From contig DATKAO010000085.1 of NCBI GenBank assembly GCA_035498015.1, positions 1-57,862 of the forward strand: 57,862 bases of DNA, read 5' to 3'. The notes under the pieces are model-generated. The model saw only the letters and a list, made by a program, of their open reading frames with translations. It did not search any database and was not told where the DNA came from. Of this stretch, positions 24,050-32,797 are shown one piece after another. Every line of letters begins with the position of its first letter. The first letter of the stretch is position 1. The stretch is from Myxococcota bacterium. GTDB lineage: Bacteria; Myxococcota_A; UBA9160; SZUA-336. Both the position numbers and the translations under genes were made by a program.

Positions 24050-26500
24050 ATGAGTGACACGCGGCGCGTCGAGGAGATCCTCGGCAAGCTCACGCTCGAC
24101 CAGAAGGCGTCCCTGACCGCCGGGGCGGACATGTGGCACAGCGTGGCGATCCCGGGCGCCGGCGTCCCGGCGCTGGTGCTGTCCGACGGCCCGTCGGGCG
24201 CGCGCGGCAGCAACTTCTCCGAGGCGGGCGCGACCTCGGCCTCGTTCCCGTGCGGCGCGGCGCTCGGGGCCACCTGGAACCCCGAGCTGGTCGAGAAGGT
24301 GGGCGCGGCCATCGCCGAAGACGCCCGCACCAAGGGCGCCCACGTGCTGCTCGGCCCCACGGTCAACCTGCACCGCTCGCCGCTCGGCGGCCGCAACTTC
24401 GAGTGTTACTCCGAGGATCCGCACCTGTCGGCGCGTATCGCGGTGGCGTTCATCCGCGGCGTGCAGAGCCGGAACGTCGCGACCTGCGTGAAACACTTCG
24501 CCGCGAACGACCAGGAGTTCGAGCGCATGACCATCTCCTCGGAAGTGAGCGAGCGGGTGCTGCGCGAGCTGTATCTCGTGCCCTTCGAGGCCGCGGTGCG
24601 CGAGGCCGGCAGCTGGTCGATCATGTCGGCCTACAACCGGCTGAACGGCACGCACGCGTCCGAGCACCCGTGGCTGCTGGGCGCGCTGCTCAAGCGCGAG
24701 TGGGGCTTCGACGGCGCCGTGGTCTCGGACTGGTACGGCACGAGCAGCACCGCGCCCAGCGTGAACGCCGGCCTCGATCTCGAGATGCCCGGCCCCGCGC
24801 GCCACCTGGGCGCGAAGGTAGCCGTGGCGGTGCGCGCCGGAGAGATCCCCGAGTCCGCGCTCGACGACGCCGTGCGCCGGCTCCTGCGCCTGTGCGAGCG
24901 CACACACGCCTTCGACGACGCGGCCGCGGCCGAGCGCTCCGTCGACCGGCCCGAGCACCGCGCGCTGGCGCGCCGGGCCGCGGGCGAGGCGATCGTTCTG
25001 CTCCAGAACGAGGCCGCCACCCTGCCGCTCGACGCGAGCCGGCTGCGCAGCCTGGCGGTGATCGGCCCGAACGCCGCGGTGGCCGTGAGTCAGGGTGGAG
25101 GCAGCGCGCGCGTACGGCCCCACTACGCCGTGACTCCCTTGGAAGGCATTCGCAAGCGCGCAGGCGACGGGGTCAGCGTGCACTTCGAGCCCGGCTGCAC
25201 CAGCCACAAGACGCTGCCCGCGCTGGGCGCGGAGTCACTCGCCGGCCCCCTGCGGGTCGAGTTCTGGAACGGGCACGGCTTCGATGGCGCGCCCGCGCTG
25301 CTGCGCGATGCGCCCGAGGGCTCGTTCACCTGGTTCGGCCGCTTCGCGCCCGAGATCGACTCGCGCGCCTTCGCGGCGCGGGTCACGGGCGCGCTCGCGC
25401 CCGGGGTCACCGGTGACTACGAGTTCGCGCTGGTCTCCGCCGGCAAGAGCCGCCTGTTCGTCGACGGAAAGCTCCTGATCGACAACTGGACCGAACAGGC
25501 GCCCGGCGACGCGTTCTTCAACCTGGGCTCGGCCGAGAAGCGCGCGTCGTGCCGGCTCGAGCCGGGCCGGCGCCACGACGTGGCGGTCGAGTTCGCCAAC
25601 GTCGACCGGCCGGGCATCGGCGGGCTCAAGATCGGCTGTCTCGCCGCGCCGCCCGCAGACCTGCTCGAGCGCGCGGTCTCGCGCGCCGCGGCCTGCGACG
25701 CCGCGGTGGTCGTGCTCGGGCTGAACGACGAGTGGGAGAGCGAAGGCCACGACCGCGTGACTCTGGCCCTGCCGGGCCGCCAGGCCGAGCTGGCGGCGCG
25801 CGTGGCGGCGGCCAACCCGCGCACCGTGGTCGTGATCAACACGGGCGCGCCCGTCGACCTGTCGTTGCTCGAGCACGTGCCCGCGGCGCTCCAGCTCTGG
25901 TATCCGGGCCAGGAGTCCGGCAACGCGCTGGCGGACGTGCTGTTCGGCGACCGCAACCCGTCGGGCCGCCTGCCGCACAGCGTGCCCAAGCGGCTCGAAG
26001 ACACGCCCGCCTATCTCGACTGGCCCGGTGAGCACGGCCGCTCCGTCTACGGCGAGGGCCTGTTCGTGGGCTACCGCTGGTACGATGCGCGGCGCATCGA
26101 GCCGCGCCTGCCGTTCGGTCATGGGCTCTCCTACACGCGCTTCGAGTACGGTCCCCTGCGCCCGGCGCGCGAGCGGCTGCGCGGCGACGAGTCACTCGAG
26201 CTGTCGCTCGACGTGACCAACGCCGGTCCGCTGGCCGGCCAGGAGGTCGTGCAGCTCTACGTGCGCGACGTGGCGTCGAAGGTCGCTCGGCCCGAGCAGG
26301 AGCTGAAGGCGTTCGCGAAGCTCACGCTCGCGCCGGGTGAGACGCGCACGGTCTCGTTCACGCTGGGGCCGCGGGCCTTCGCGTACTGGGACACCGGGGC
26401 GGCGAATTGGGTCGCGGAGCCAGGCGAGTTCGAGCTCTGTGCGGGCGCGTCCTCACGCGATCTACGCGCGCGCGCCTCGGTCGTGCTCGAGCCTGCCTGA
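24050..26500 (+). CDS. Glycoside hydrolase family 3 beta-glucosidase with PA14 insert
   Basis: 816-residue GH3 enzyme. N-terminal TIM-barrel domain with DGPSGARG near residue 46, LLGPTVNLHRSPLGGRNFECYSEDP near residue 103, KHFAAND near residue 150 and the nucleophile Asp in VVSDWYG at about residue 227. The alpha/beta sandwich domain is interrupted near residues 390-530 by a PA14-type sugar-binding domain (FVDGKLLIDNWTEQAPGD). The C-terminal fibronectin-III-like domain has GHGLSYTRFEYG. No signal peptide, so cytoplasmic cleavage of glucosides (possibly sterol or terpenoid glucosides) is likely. It starts 15 bases after the CMD gene and may share its transcript. Confidence 0.94.
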   Translation: MSDTRRVEEILGKLTLDQKASLTAGADMWHSVAIPGAGVPALVLSDGPSGARGSNFSEAGATSASFPCGAALGATWNPELVEKVGAAIAEDARTKGAHVLLGPTVNLHRSPLGGRNFECYSEDPHLSARIAVAFIRGVQSRNVATCVKHFAANDQEFERMTISSEVSERVLRELYLVPFEAAVREAGSWSIMSAYNRLNGTHASEHPWLLGALLKREWGFDGAVVSDWYGTSSTAPSVNAGLDLEMPGPARHLGAKVAVAVRAGEIPESALDDAVRRLLRLCERTHAFDDAAAAERSVDRPEHRALARRAAGEAIVLLQNEAATLPLDASRLRSLAVIGPNAAVAVSQGGGSARVRPHYAVTPLEGIRKRAGDGVSVHFEPGCTSHKTLPALGAESLAGPLRVEFWNGHGFDGAPALLRDAPEGSFTWFGRFAPEIDSRAFAARVTGALAPGVTGDYEFALVSAGKSRLFVDGKLLIDNWTEQAPGDAFFNLGSAEKRASCRLEPGRRHDVAVEFANVDRPGIGGLKIGCLAAPPADLLERAVSRAAACDAAVVVLGLNDEWESEGHDRVTLALPGRQAELAARVAAANPRTVVVINTGAPVDLSLLEHVPAALQLWYPGQESGNALADVLFGDRNPSGRLPHSVPKRLEDTPAYLDWPGEHGRSVYGEGLFVGYRWYDARRIEPRLPFGHGLSYTRFEYGPLRPARERLRGDESLELSLDVTNAGPLAGQEVVQLYVRDVASKVARPEQELKAFAKLTLAPGETRTVSFTLGPRAFAYWDTGAANWVAEPGEFELCAGASSRDLRARASVVLEPA

Positions 26501-26524
26501 CTCCGCGACTCCCTCCCTCTTTCG

Positions 26525-29500
26525 CTACAGATTGCAGCCCGACGTGAGCGCCGGCCCCAGGCTGGCGAGCGCGCGCCGCAGCACCGTGACGTCCACGATG
26601 TCGCAGCTGGCCGCGCCCGAGCCGTTGGGCCCTGCCACGTTGCACTTGCCCGGCGCCAGCGGCGTCGAGATCGAGGCCAAAAGCTCGCGCGCGGCCCGCA
26701 CGTCCGCGCTGGCCGCGATGCCGTCCGCAGTCACGTCGCCGCACTGATTCGCGTCGCGGATCCCGTCCGGCTGCGACGAGTCGCCCACGCCGCCGCGGTC
26801 GATGCCCATGCGCGGGCCCGAGCCCGGCGGCGTGCAGGTGAAGGTGAGCTCGGTCGGCACCGAGCCGACCAGGTTCTTGAGCTGGGTGCTGGTCAGCGTG
26901 GGGTCGGTCGAGGAGTCGGGCGTGTAGGTGTTGGCAGCCGACATCCACCAGCCGCGAGTCACTCCGTTGATCGTGGCCTTCACGACCAGATCGCACTCCT
27001 TGTTCGGCGTGCGGTCGACGTCGGGGTAGTCGGTGACCGCGCGCGTCTCGAGCAGGGAGACCCGGTTGAACACGTTGGGATCGCTGATGTTGGCCGAGGT
27101 GAACGTGACTTGCTGGCCGACGATGGGCGCCAGGTCGCTCGGGAAGGCCATCACGAAGTTCGCCACGTTCTGGCGCATCGCGGCGCCCTTGTTCTTGTAG
27201 TTGCTGTTCGGGTCGTTGGTGGTGTCGGCCGGGAACGAGAACACGCTGCCGTTCAGGAAGCTCACCACGTTGTCGACCGAGCCGTCGTTCAGGTAGCCGA
27301 AGCCGCGGATCTGAATGTCGTTGGGGTCGCCGTGCAGCGGGATCCCGGGCTTGTTGGGGTCGGTGATGAGGTTGACTCCGTCCATGCCGTACATGCCGAC
27401 CTTCTGATAGGCGTTGCGCAGGTGCGGCACCTTGAAGTGCTGACTCAGTCCTTCGAAGGTCGAGAGACCGCCCGTGCCGAAGAAGCCCTGCGACGGGTCG
27501 AGCGTGTGACAGCCGTTGCAGTTCTTCAGCGTGTCCGACGGCGCGCCCGCGTAGAAGCCGGCGCCGGCCGCGGCCGACGCGCTCACCGAGAGGTCGAAGC
27601 CGCGGATCGGGTTCGGCGGGAGCTGCACCTTCAGGATGAAATTCGTGTACGCGAGCATGTCCGAGGCGCTGAGCTGACTCGCGCGCCCGAGCAGACTCAC
27701 GAACGCGGGATTGAATTTCTGGAAGGCCTGCGTCTCGTCGAGCGCGTTCGCGGGATCGCCGTCCCAGTTCGGCTGGCGGTCGCTGCTGACCCCGCCCGAT
27801 CGGTCGCCGCGCCAGTGCATCGGCCCGCTGTGCTCCATGCCGCGCAGGGTCTGCGTGGTCATGGGGCCTTTCAGCGGGTGGAAGTCCACGTTGCCGCCCA
27901 GGTTCGCGATCGCCACGGGCAGCGGCGGGGCCAGGCCCGAGCGCACGAACGGGTTGTTGTTGGTGAGCACGCCGTTGGGATCGGGCAGGCCCAGATCCCA
28001 GGCCAGTGAGTCGAAGTCGGAGAACACGTGGCACACCGCGCACGAGGCCTCGCCGTTGGCCGAGGTCAGGTGCGTGTCGTACAGGAAGCGCCGGCCGTTC
28101 ACGATCGTGGCGCTCTCGGGGTTGTGCACCGTGACGTGACCGATCTCGGTCTTCGCCGTCGGGTCCACGATCGAGATGCCGTCGTCGAAGCGCGTGTACA
28201 CGTAGAGGCGGTTGCGGCCCTCGTCGAGCACCAGCCCGCCCGGACCGCCCGCGCTGAGCGGAATGTGATTCGCGGCGTTGGGCGTGAACGCGCCGGGATC
28301 CGAGGGCGGCAGCGCGAGCGCCACGGTGTCGATCACGCCGACCTCCTGGGAGCCGAACGCGGCCAGATACAGCGTGGCGCCGTTCTGAGTCACGGCCATG
28401 TCGGTCGGGATCCCGAGGCTCTTCTGATTCATGCTGGCCGGCACGGACACCGGGGCGAGCGTGTAGTCGATGTGCTTGTTCAGGTGGCGGGTCGCTACGG
28501 TCGAGCTGCCGGACAGGATCGAGATGCGCGCCTTGTGCAGCTCGCCGCGCAGGTTCGGCTCGGGCGGGGTGGTGTTCGGGTCCGCGCCACCCTCGAAGCG
28601 GTCGAAGTTGTTCGCGTCGGTGTTCGAGACGTACACGACGCCCGAGATCGGATTGACCGCCATGTTGTAGAGGATCGTGCCCACGTGATCGAAGACGCCC
28701 GTCTGCACCGGCGGCGTCGCGTTTGCGTCGAGCACGAACACGTCGTGGTCGGGCAGCGTGAACTTCACCAGATTGGTGTGAGTCGCGCCGTTGACGTCGA
28801 CCCAGGTGGTGTCCGACTGGTACTTCAGCATCACGCCGACCTGGGGCGCAGGCAGCGTGCCGCCGGCCGGGTTCACGTAGTCCGGGGTCGGTGCCGGGGT
28901 CGGAATGGCGCCCTGCAGGGCGACCGTGGTCTGGTCGCCCGAGTGGAACACCGCGGCGTAGACCGTGCCGCCGTCGGGAGTCACCGCCAGCGCGCGCGGT
29001 GTGTCGCCGAACAGGTTCAAGAGCGCGATCGGGGTACCGCCCAGGTTGGCGCCGAGGCTGTTCGCGTCGAACACCCACACGTCGCTGCGGCCCACGCCGC
29101 CCTCGAGCAGCTGCGGGTCGCCCGGGCGGTTCTGGCCGCGGTGCGCGGCGGTGATGAAGGCGCGGTCGTGCGCCGTGCCACCGAACACGATGTCGCGCGG
29201 CTCGTCACCGACCAAAAGCGTGCGAGTCACCTTCAGGTTCGGAACGTCGACGATCGAGATGCTGTCCGAGAGGTGATTCACCACCCAGACTTCCGTGTTC
29301 GAGCGCGCGGCCACCGCGACGGGCTCGAGACCCACGGGCACGGATCCGATCAGCCGGAGACCGCTCGCGCCGACTTGGAAGACCTCGAGCCGGCCGTCCG
29401 GGATGTTGCAGGCGAAGAGCTTGGTCTTGTCGGGCGACAGCGCGAGGGGCCGCACGGGGCCGCTCTCGAACAGCGTGTAGTTGTCCTGGGCCGATGCGAG

Positions 29501-29563
29501 GCCCGGCAAGCCACACAGCAGGGTCCACAGCAGGACAGAGCTACACCAGCGCCAGCGTCCCAT
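26525..29563 (-). CDS. Exported beta-propeller / di-heme cytochrome c / dockerin-like protein, copy 1
   Basis: 1012 residues. Signal peptide about 1-25 (MGRWRWCSSVLLWTLLCGL...ASA). Residues about 30-480 are a YVTN-type beta-propeller with repeated VxxLSPDxxxLFxxN and SIVDV blades. Two haem sites follow, CAVCH near residue 508 and CNGCH near residue 683, with the VPHLRNAYQKVGMYG segment typical of MauG/cytochrome c peroxidase-like proteins. The last 70 residues (CGDVTADGIAASADVRAARELL and CDIVDVTVLRRAL) resemble paired dockerin calcium loops. I chose ATG 29563 because GGAGGGG lies just before it. Probably a periplasmic or surface oxidase or electron-transfer protein; substrate unknown. Confidence 0.87.
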   Translation of the reverse strand: MGRWRWCSSVLLWTLLCGLPGLASAQDNYTLFESGPVRPLALSPDKTKLFACNIPDGRLEVFQVGASGLRLIGSVPVGLEPVAVAARSNTEVWVVNHLSDSISIVDVPNLKVTRTLLVGDEPRDIVFGGTAHDRAFITAAHRGQNRPGDPQLLEGGVGRSDVWVFDANSLGANLGGTPIALLNLFGDTPRALAVTPDGGTVYAAVFHSGDQTTVALQGAIPTPAPTPDYVNPAGGTLPAPQVGVMLKYQSDTTWVDVNGATHTNLVKFTLPDHDVFVLDANATPPVQTGVFDHVGTILYNMAVNPISGVVYVSNTDANNFDRFEGGADPNTTPPEPNLRGELHKARISILSGSSTVATRHLNKHIDYTLAPVSVPASMNQKSLGIPTDMAVTQNGATLYLAAFGSQEVGVIDTVALALPPSDPGAFTPNAANHIPLSAGGPGGLVLDEGRNRLYVYTRFDDGISIVDPTAKTEIGHVTVHNPESATIVNGRRFLYDTHLTSANGEASCAVCHVFSDFDSLAWDLGLPDPNGVLTNNNPFVRSGLAPPLPVAIANLGGNVDFHPLKGPMTTQTLRGMEHSGPMHWRGDRSGGVSSDRQPNWDGDPANALDETQAFQKFNPAFVSLLGRASQLSASDMLAYTNFILKVQLPPNPIRGFDLSVSASAAAGAGFYAGAPSDTLKNCNGCHTLDPSQGFFGTGGLSTFEGLSQHFKVPHLRNAYQKVGMYGMDGVNLITDPNKPGIPLHGDPNDIQIRGFGYLNDGSVDNVVSFLNGSVFSFPADTTNDPNSNYKNKGAAMRQNVANFVMAFPSDLAPIVGQQVTFTSANISDPNVFNRVSLLETRAVTDYPDVDRTPNKECDLVVKATINGVTRGWWMSAANTYTPDSSTDPTLTSTQLKNLVGSVPTELTFTCTPPGSGPRMGIDRGGVGDSSQPDGIRDANQCGDVTADGIAASADVRAARELLASISTPLAPGKCNVAGPNGSGAASCDIVDVTVLRRALASLGPALTSGCNL

Positions 29564-29671
29564 GATCCCCTCCAACGCGCCTCTGCCGCGGCAGCGGTCG
29601 ATGCAAACCGCGGCATGATACGACGATCCACTGACCGGAGGGGAGGGAAAAGCCGAGTCCGCGCGGCCGGA

Positions 29672-32650
29672 TCAGTTCGCGCAGCCGTTCGTCGTAGCGG
29701 GCGAAAGGCCAGCGAGAGCGCGCTTCAGGACGGCCACGTCGAGGATGTCGCAGCTCGCCGGGTCGCTGCCCGGGTCGCCCGCAACGTTGCACTTGCCGGG
29801 CGCGGTGGGGCTCGAGATTCCGGCCAGGAGGGCGCGCGTCTGGGCCAGGTCGCCCGAGGTCGCCACGCCATCTGCGTCGGTGTCTCCGCACTGCTGCTGG
29901 TCGAGGATGCCGTCGGGCGGTGAGTCGTCGCCGACCCCGCCACGGTCGATGCCCAGGCGCGCGCCGGAGCCGGGCGGCGCGCAGGTGTAGGTCAGGTCCT
30001 GCCCGGGGGTGGCTGCGAGCGCGCGCAGGTCGGCGTCGGCGATCGGGCCCTCGCTGCTGGAGTCCGAGGTGAAGACGCCCGGCGAGCTCATCCACCAGCC
30101 GCGCGCCACACCCGCGATCCGGCCCTTCACCACCAGGTCGCACTCGTTGTTCGGGGTGCGGTCCGCGTTCGGGTAGGCCGTGCTGGCGCGCTGCACCAGC
30201 AGGTCGAGGCGCGCGATCAGGTCGGGATCCGTGCCGTTGTCGCTGCGCAGAGTGACCTGCTGGCCGACGATCGGCGCGAGGTCGGACGGGAACGCGAACA
30301 GGAAGCTGGCGAGGTTCGCGCGCGTGGTGTCTCCCGCGGGGCCGCCGAGCGGGCTGAAGAACGTGCCCTGCAGGAAGCTCACGATCGTGTCCGAGGAGCC
30401 GTCGTTCAGGAAGCCGAAGCCACGCACCTGGTCGCTCGTGGGCGAGCCGTGGCCCGGGAACGAGCCGATCGGGTTGCGCCCGAACATACCGACCTTCTGA
30501 TACTCGTTGCGCAGGTGCGGCACCTTGAAGTGCTGTGACTCGGCGGAGAAGCTGGTGAGTCCGCTCGTGCCGAAGTGACCGTGCGCGGGGTCGAGCACGT
30601 GACAGCCCACGCAGTTCTTGCTGGCGCCGTCGCTGGCCGCGCCCAGGAAGGTGGCCAGGCCCGCGGACTGCGCCGCGGTGAACGAGCCGTCGAAGTTGCG
30701 GATCGGGTTCGGCGGCAGCTGGAGCTGCAGCGCGAAGCTCGCGAACGCCTGCATGTCGCCGGCCGACAGCTGGCCGTCGCGGCCCAGCAGGCTCACGAAC
30801 GCGCCGTTGAACTTGAGGAACGCCTGGTTCGGGTCGTTGGCGTTGGGATCGGCGTCCCAGTTCGGCGTGCGGCTGCTGAAGCCGCCGCCCGAGCGGTCGC
30901 CGCGCCAGTGCATCGGCCCGTTGTGCACCATGCCGCGCAGGGTCTGCGTGGTCATCGGCCCCTTGAGCGGGTGGAAATCGACGTTGGTGACTCCGCTGCC
31001 GTCGACCACGGCCGGGCCGGTCGTGCCCACGATCTTCACGAACGGGTTGTCGTTCAGGGCCACCGCGCCATCGGGCGACGGAGCGCCCAGGTCCCAGGCC
31101 AGCGAGTCGAAGTCGGCGAACACGTGACACGAGCCGCACGAGGCCTCGCCGTTCGAGGACGAGAGGTGCGTGTCGTACAGGAAGCGCCGGCCGGTCGTGA
31201 CCGACGCGGGCTCCGGGTTGTGCACGCGCACGTGGCCGACCTCGCTCTTCGAGTCGGTCGAGACCAGGGAGATTCCGTCGTCGAAGCGCGTGTACACGTA
31301 GAGCCGGCTGCGCGGCTCGTCGAGCACGACGCCGCCCGGCCCGCCCGCCGAGAGCGCGATGTGACTCGCGGCGCTGGGCTGGAACGCGTTGGGATCGTTC
31401 GGGTCGAGCTCGAGCGCCGCGGTGTCGATCACGCCCAGCTCCTGGGAGCCGAACGCGGCCACGTAGAGCGTGGCGCCGTCGGAGGTCACTGCCATGTCGG
31501 TCGGGATCCCGAGGCTCTTCTGATTCATGCTGGCCGGCACGGACACCGGGGCGAGCGTGTAGTCGATGTGCTTGTTCAGGTGGCGGGTTGCCACGGTCGA
31601 GGTGCCGGAGAGGATCGAGATGCGCGCCTTGTGCAGCTCACCGCGCAGGTTCGGCTCGGGCGCAGCGACGTTCGGGTCCGCGCCGCCCTCGAAGCGGTCC
31701 ATGTTGTTGGCGTCGGTGTTGGTCACGTAGACGGAGCCGGACATGGGATTCACCGCCATGTTGAACAGGATCGTGCCCACGTGGTCGTAGACCGAGGTCT
31801 GCGCCGGCGGCGTCGCGTTCGCGTCGAGCGCGAACACGTCGTGGTCGGGCAGCGAGAACGGGACCAGGTTGTCCCAGTTCACGCCGGTGGCGTCCTGCCA
31901 GGTCACGGGACCCACCTGGCGCATCATCAGCCCGACCGCCGGCGTGGGCAGGCTGTTCGGGTCCGAGACGCCGGTGGGCAGGCTCTGGAAGGGGCCGATC
32001 TGCGGAATGGTGCCGACGGGCAGCGTGGTGGTCTGGTCGCCGGAGTGGAACACCGCGGCGTAGACGGTCGCGCCGTTGGGAGTCACTGCCAGCGCGCGCG
32101 GAGTGTCTCCGAACAGGCTCAAGATCGCGAGCGGCGTGCCACCCAGCGCCGCGCCCAGGTTGTTCGCGTCGAACACCCACACGTCGCTGCGGCCCACGCC
32201 GCCGTCGAGCAGCTGCGGGTCACCCGGCCGGTTCTGCCCGCGGTGCGCGGCGGTGACGAACGCCCGGTCGTGCGCCGCGCCCGCGAACACGAGGTCGCGC
32301 GGCTCGTCGCCCACCAGCAGGGTGCGAGTCACTCGCTGGGTCGCGACGTCGACGATCGAGATGCTGTCGGAGAGGTGATTGACGACCCACACCTCGCCGT
32401 TCGTGCGGGCCGCGACCGCGACCGGCTCGAGCCCGACCGGAACCGACCCCGAGTGCAGAAGCCCCGCTGCGCTCAGCGAGAAGATCTCGAGCCGCCCGTC
32501 GGGGATGTTGCAGGCGAAGAGCGTCGTGCCGTCGGGCGAGAGCGCGAGCGGGCGCACGGGTCCGCTCTCGAACAGCGTGTAGCTGCCCTGTGCCGCGGCG
32601 TTCGCTGCGTACAGCCAGCACAACAGCGCAAGTGCAAGCACCCGACCCAA
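29672..32650 (-). CDS. Exported beta-propeller / di-heme cytochrome c / dockerin-like protein, copy 2
   Basis: 992 residues, the same architecture as the gene downstream and very similar along its length: signal peptide (MGRVLALALLCWLYAANAAA), propeller, haem sites CGSCH near residue 503 and CVGCH near residue 678, NPIRNFD and VPHLRNEYQKVGMFG, and a dockerin-like tail (CGDTDADGVATSGDLAQTRALL). Long stretches such as SVPASMNQKSLGIPTDMAV are identical in both copies. The TTG at 32650 is preferred: GGAGG lies eight bases upstream and it gives the same signal-peptide length as the paralog. An ATG at 32731 is possible. Spacing of 108 bases suggests a common transcript. Confidence 0.86.
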   Translation of the reverse strand: MGRVLALALLCWLYAANAAAQGSYTLFESGPVRPLALSPDGTTLFACNIPDGRLEIFSLSAAGLLHSGSVPVGLEPVAVAARTNGEVWVVNHLSDSISIVDVATQRVTRTLLVGDEPRDLVFAGAAHDRAFVTAAHRGQNRPGDPQLLDGGVGRSDVWVFDANNLGAALGGTPLAILSLFGDTPRALAVTPNGATVYAAVFHSGDQTTTLPVGTIPQIGPFQSLPTGVSDPNSLPTPAVGLMMRQVGPVTWQDATGVNWDNLVPFSLPDHDVFALDANATPPAQTSVYDHVGTILFNMAVNPMSGSVYVTNTDANNMDRFEGGADPNVAAPEPNLRGELHKARISILSGTSTVATRHLNKHIDYTLAPVSVPASMNQKSLGIPTDMAVTSDGATLYVAAFGSQELGVIDTAALELDPNDPNAFQPSAASHIALSAGGPGGVVLDEPRSRLYVYTRFDDGISLVSTDSKSEVGHVRVHNPEPASVTTGRRFLYDTHLSSSNGEASCGSCHVFADFDSLAWDLGAPSPDGAVALNDNPFVKIVGTTGPAVVDGSGVTNVDFHPLKGPMTTQTLRGMVHNGPMHWRGDRSGGGFSSRTPNWDADPNANDPNQAFLKFNGAFVSLLGRDGQLSAGDMQAFASFALQLQLPPNPIRNFDGSFTAAQSAGLATFLGAASDGASKNCVGCHVLDPAHGHFGTSGLTSFSAESQHFKVPHLRNEYQKVGMFGRNPIGSFPGHGSPTSDQVRGFGFLNDGSSDTIVSFLQGTFFSPLGGPAGDTTRANLASFLFAFPSDLAPIVGQQVTLRSDNGTDPDLIARLDLLVQRASTAYPNADRTPNNECDLVVKGRIAGVARGWWMSSPGVFTSDSSSEGPIADADLRALAATPGQDLTYTCAPPGSGARLGIDRGGVGDDSPPDGILDQQQCGDTDADGVATSGDLAQTRALLAGISSPTAPGKCNVAGDPGSDPASCDILDVAVLKRALAGLSPATTNGCAN

Positions 32651-32797
32651 ACCCCGAACCCTCCGAAACTTCTCGCGAACCCCACGCCGGCAACCGCGCC
32701 TCTCTCGGGAGCTGCGGTGTCCGCCCATCATACGACGTAGGCCGTCCAGCAGTTGCAGAATCCCGTGTGCCAGAATGGAACCGAGGGGAGCGACGAC

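Noticed and set aside
26600-26760. Dockerin-like tails taken as proof of a cellulosome
   Set aside because: No scaffold or cohesin gene in the window, and the GH3 enzyme next door has no such tail.
28028-29923. Long plus-strand open frames opposite the cytochrome-like genes (also 30575-32740)
   Set aside because: Composition (Arg, His, Val, Gly-rich) and lack of motifs mark them as mirror frames of GC-rich coding sequence.
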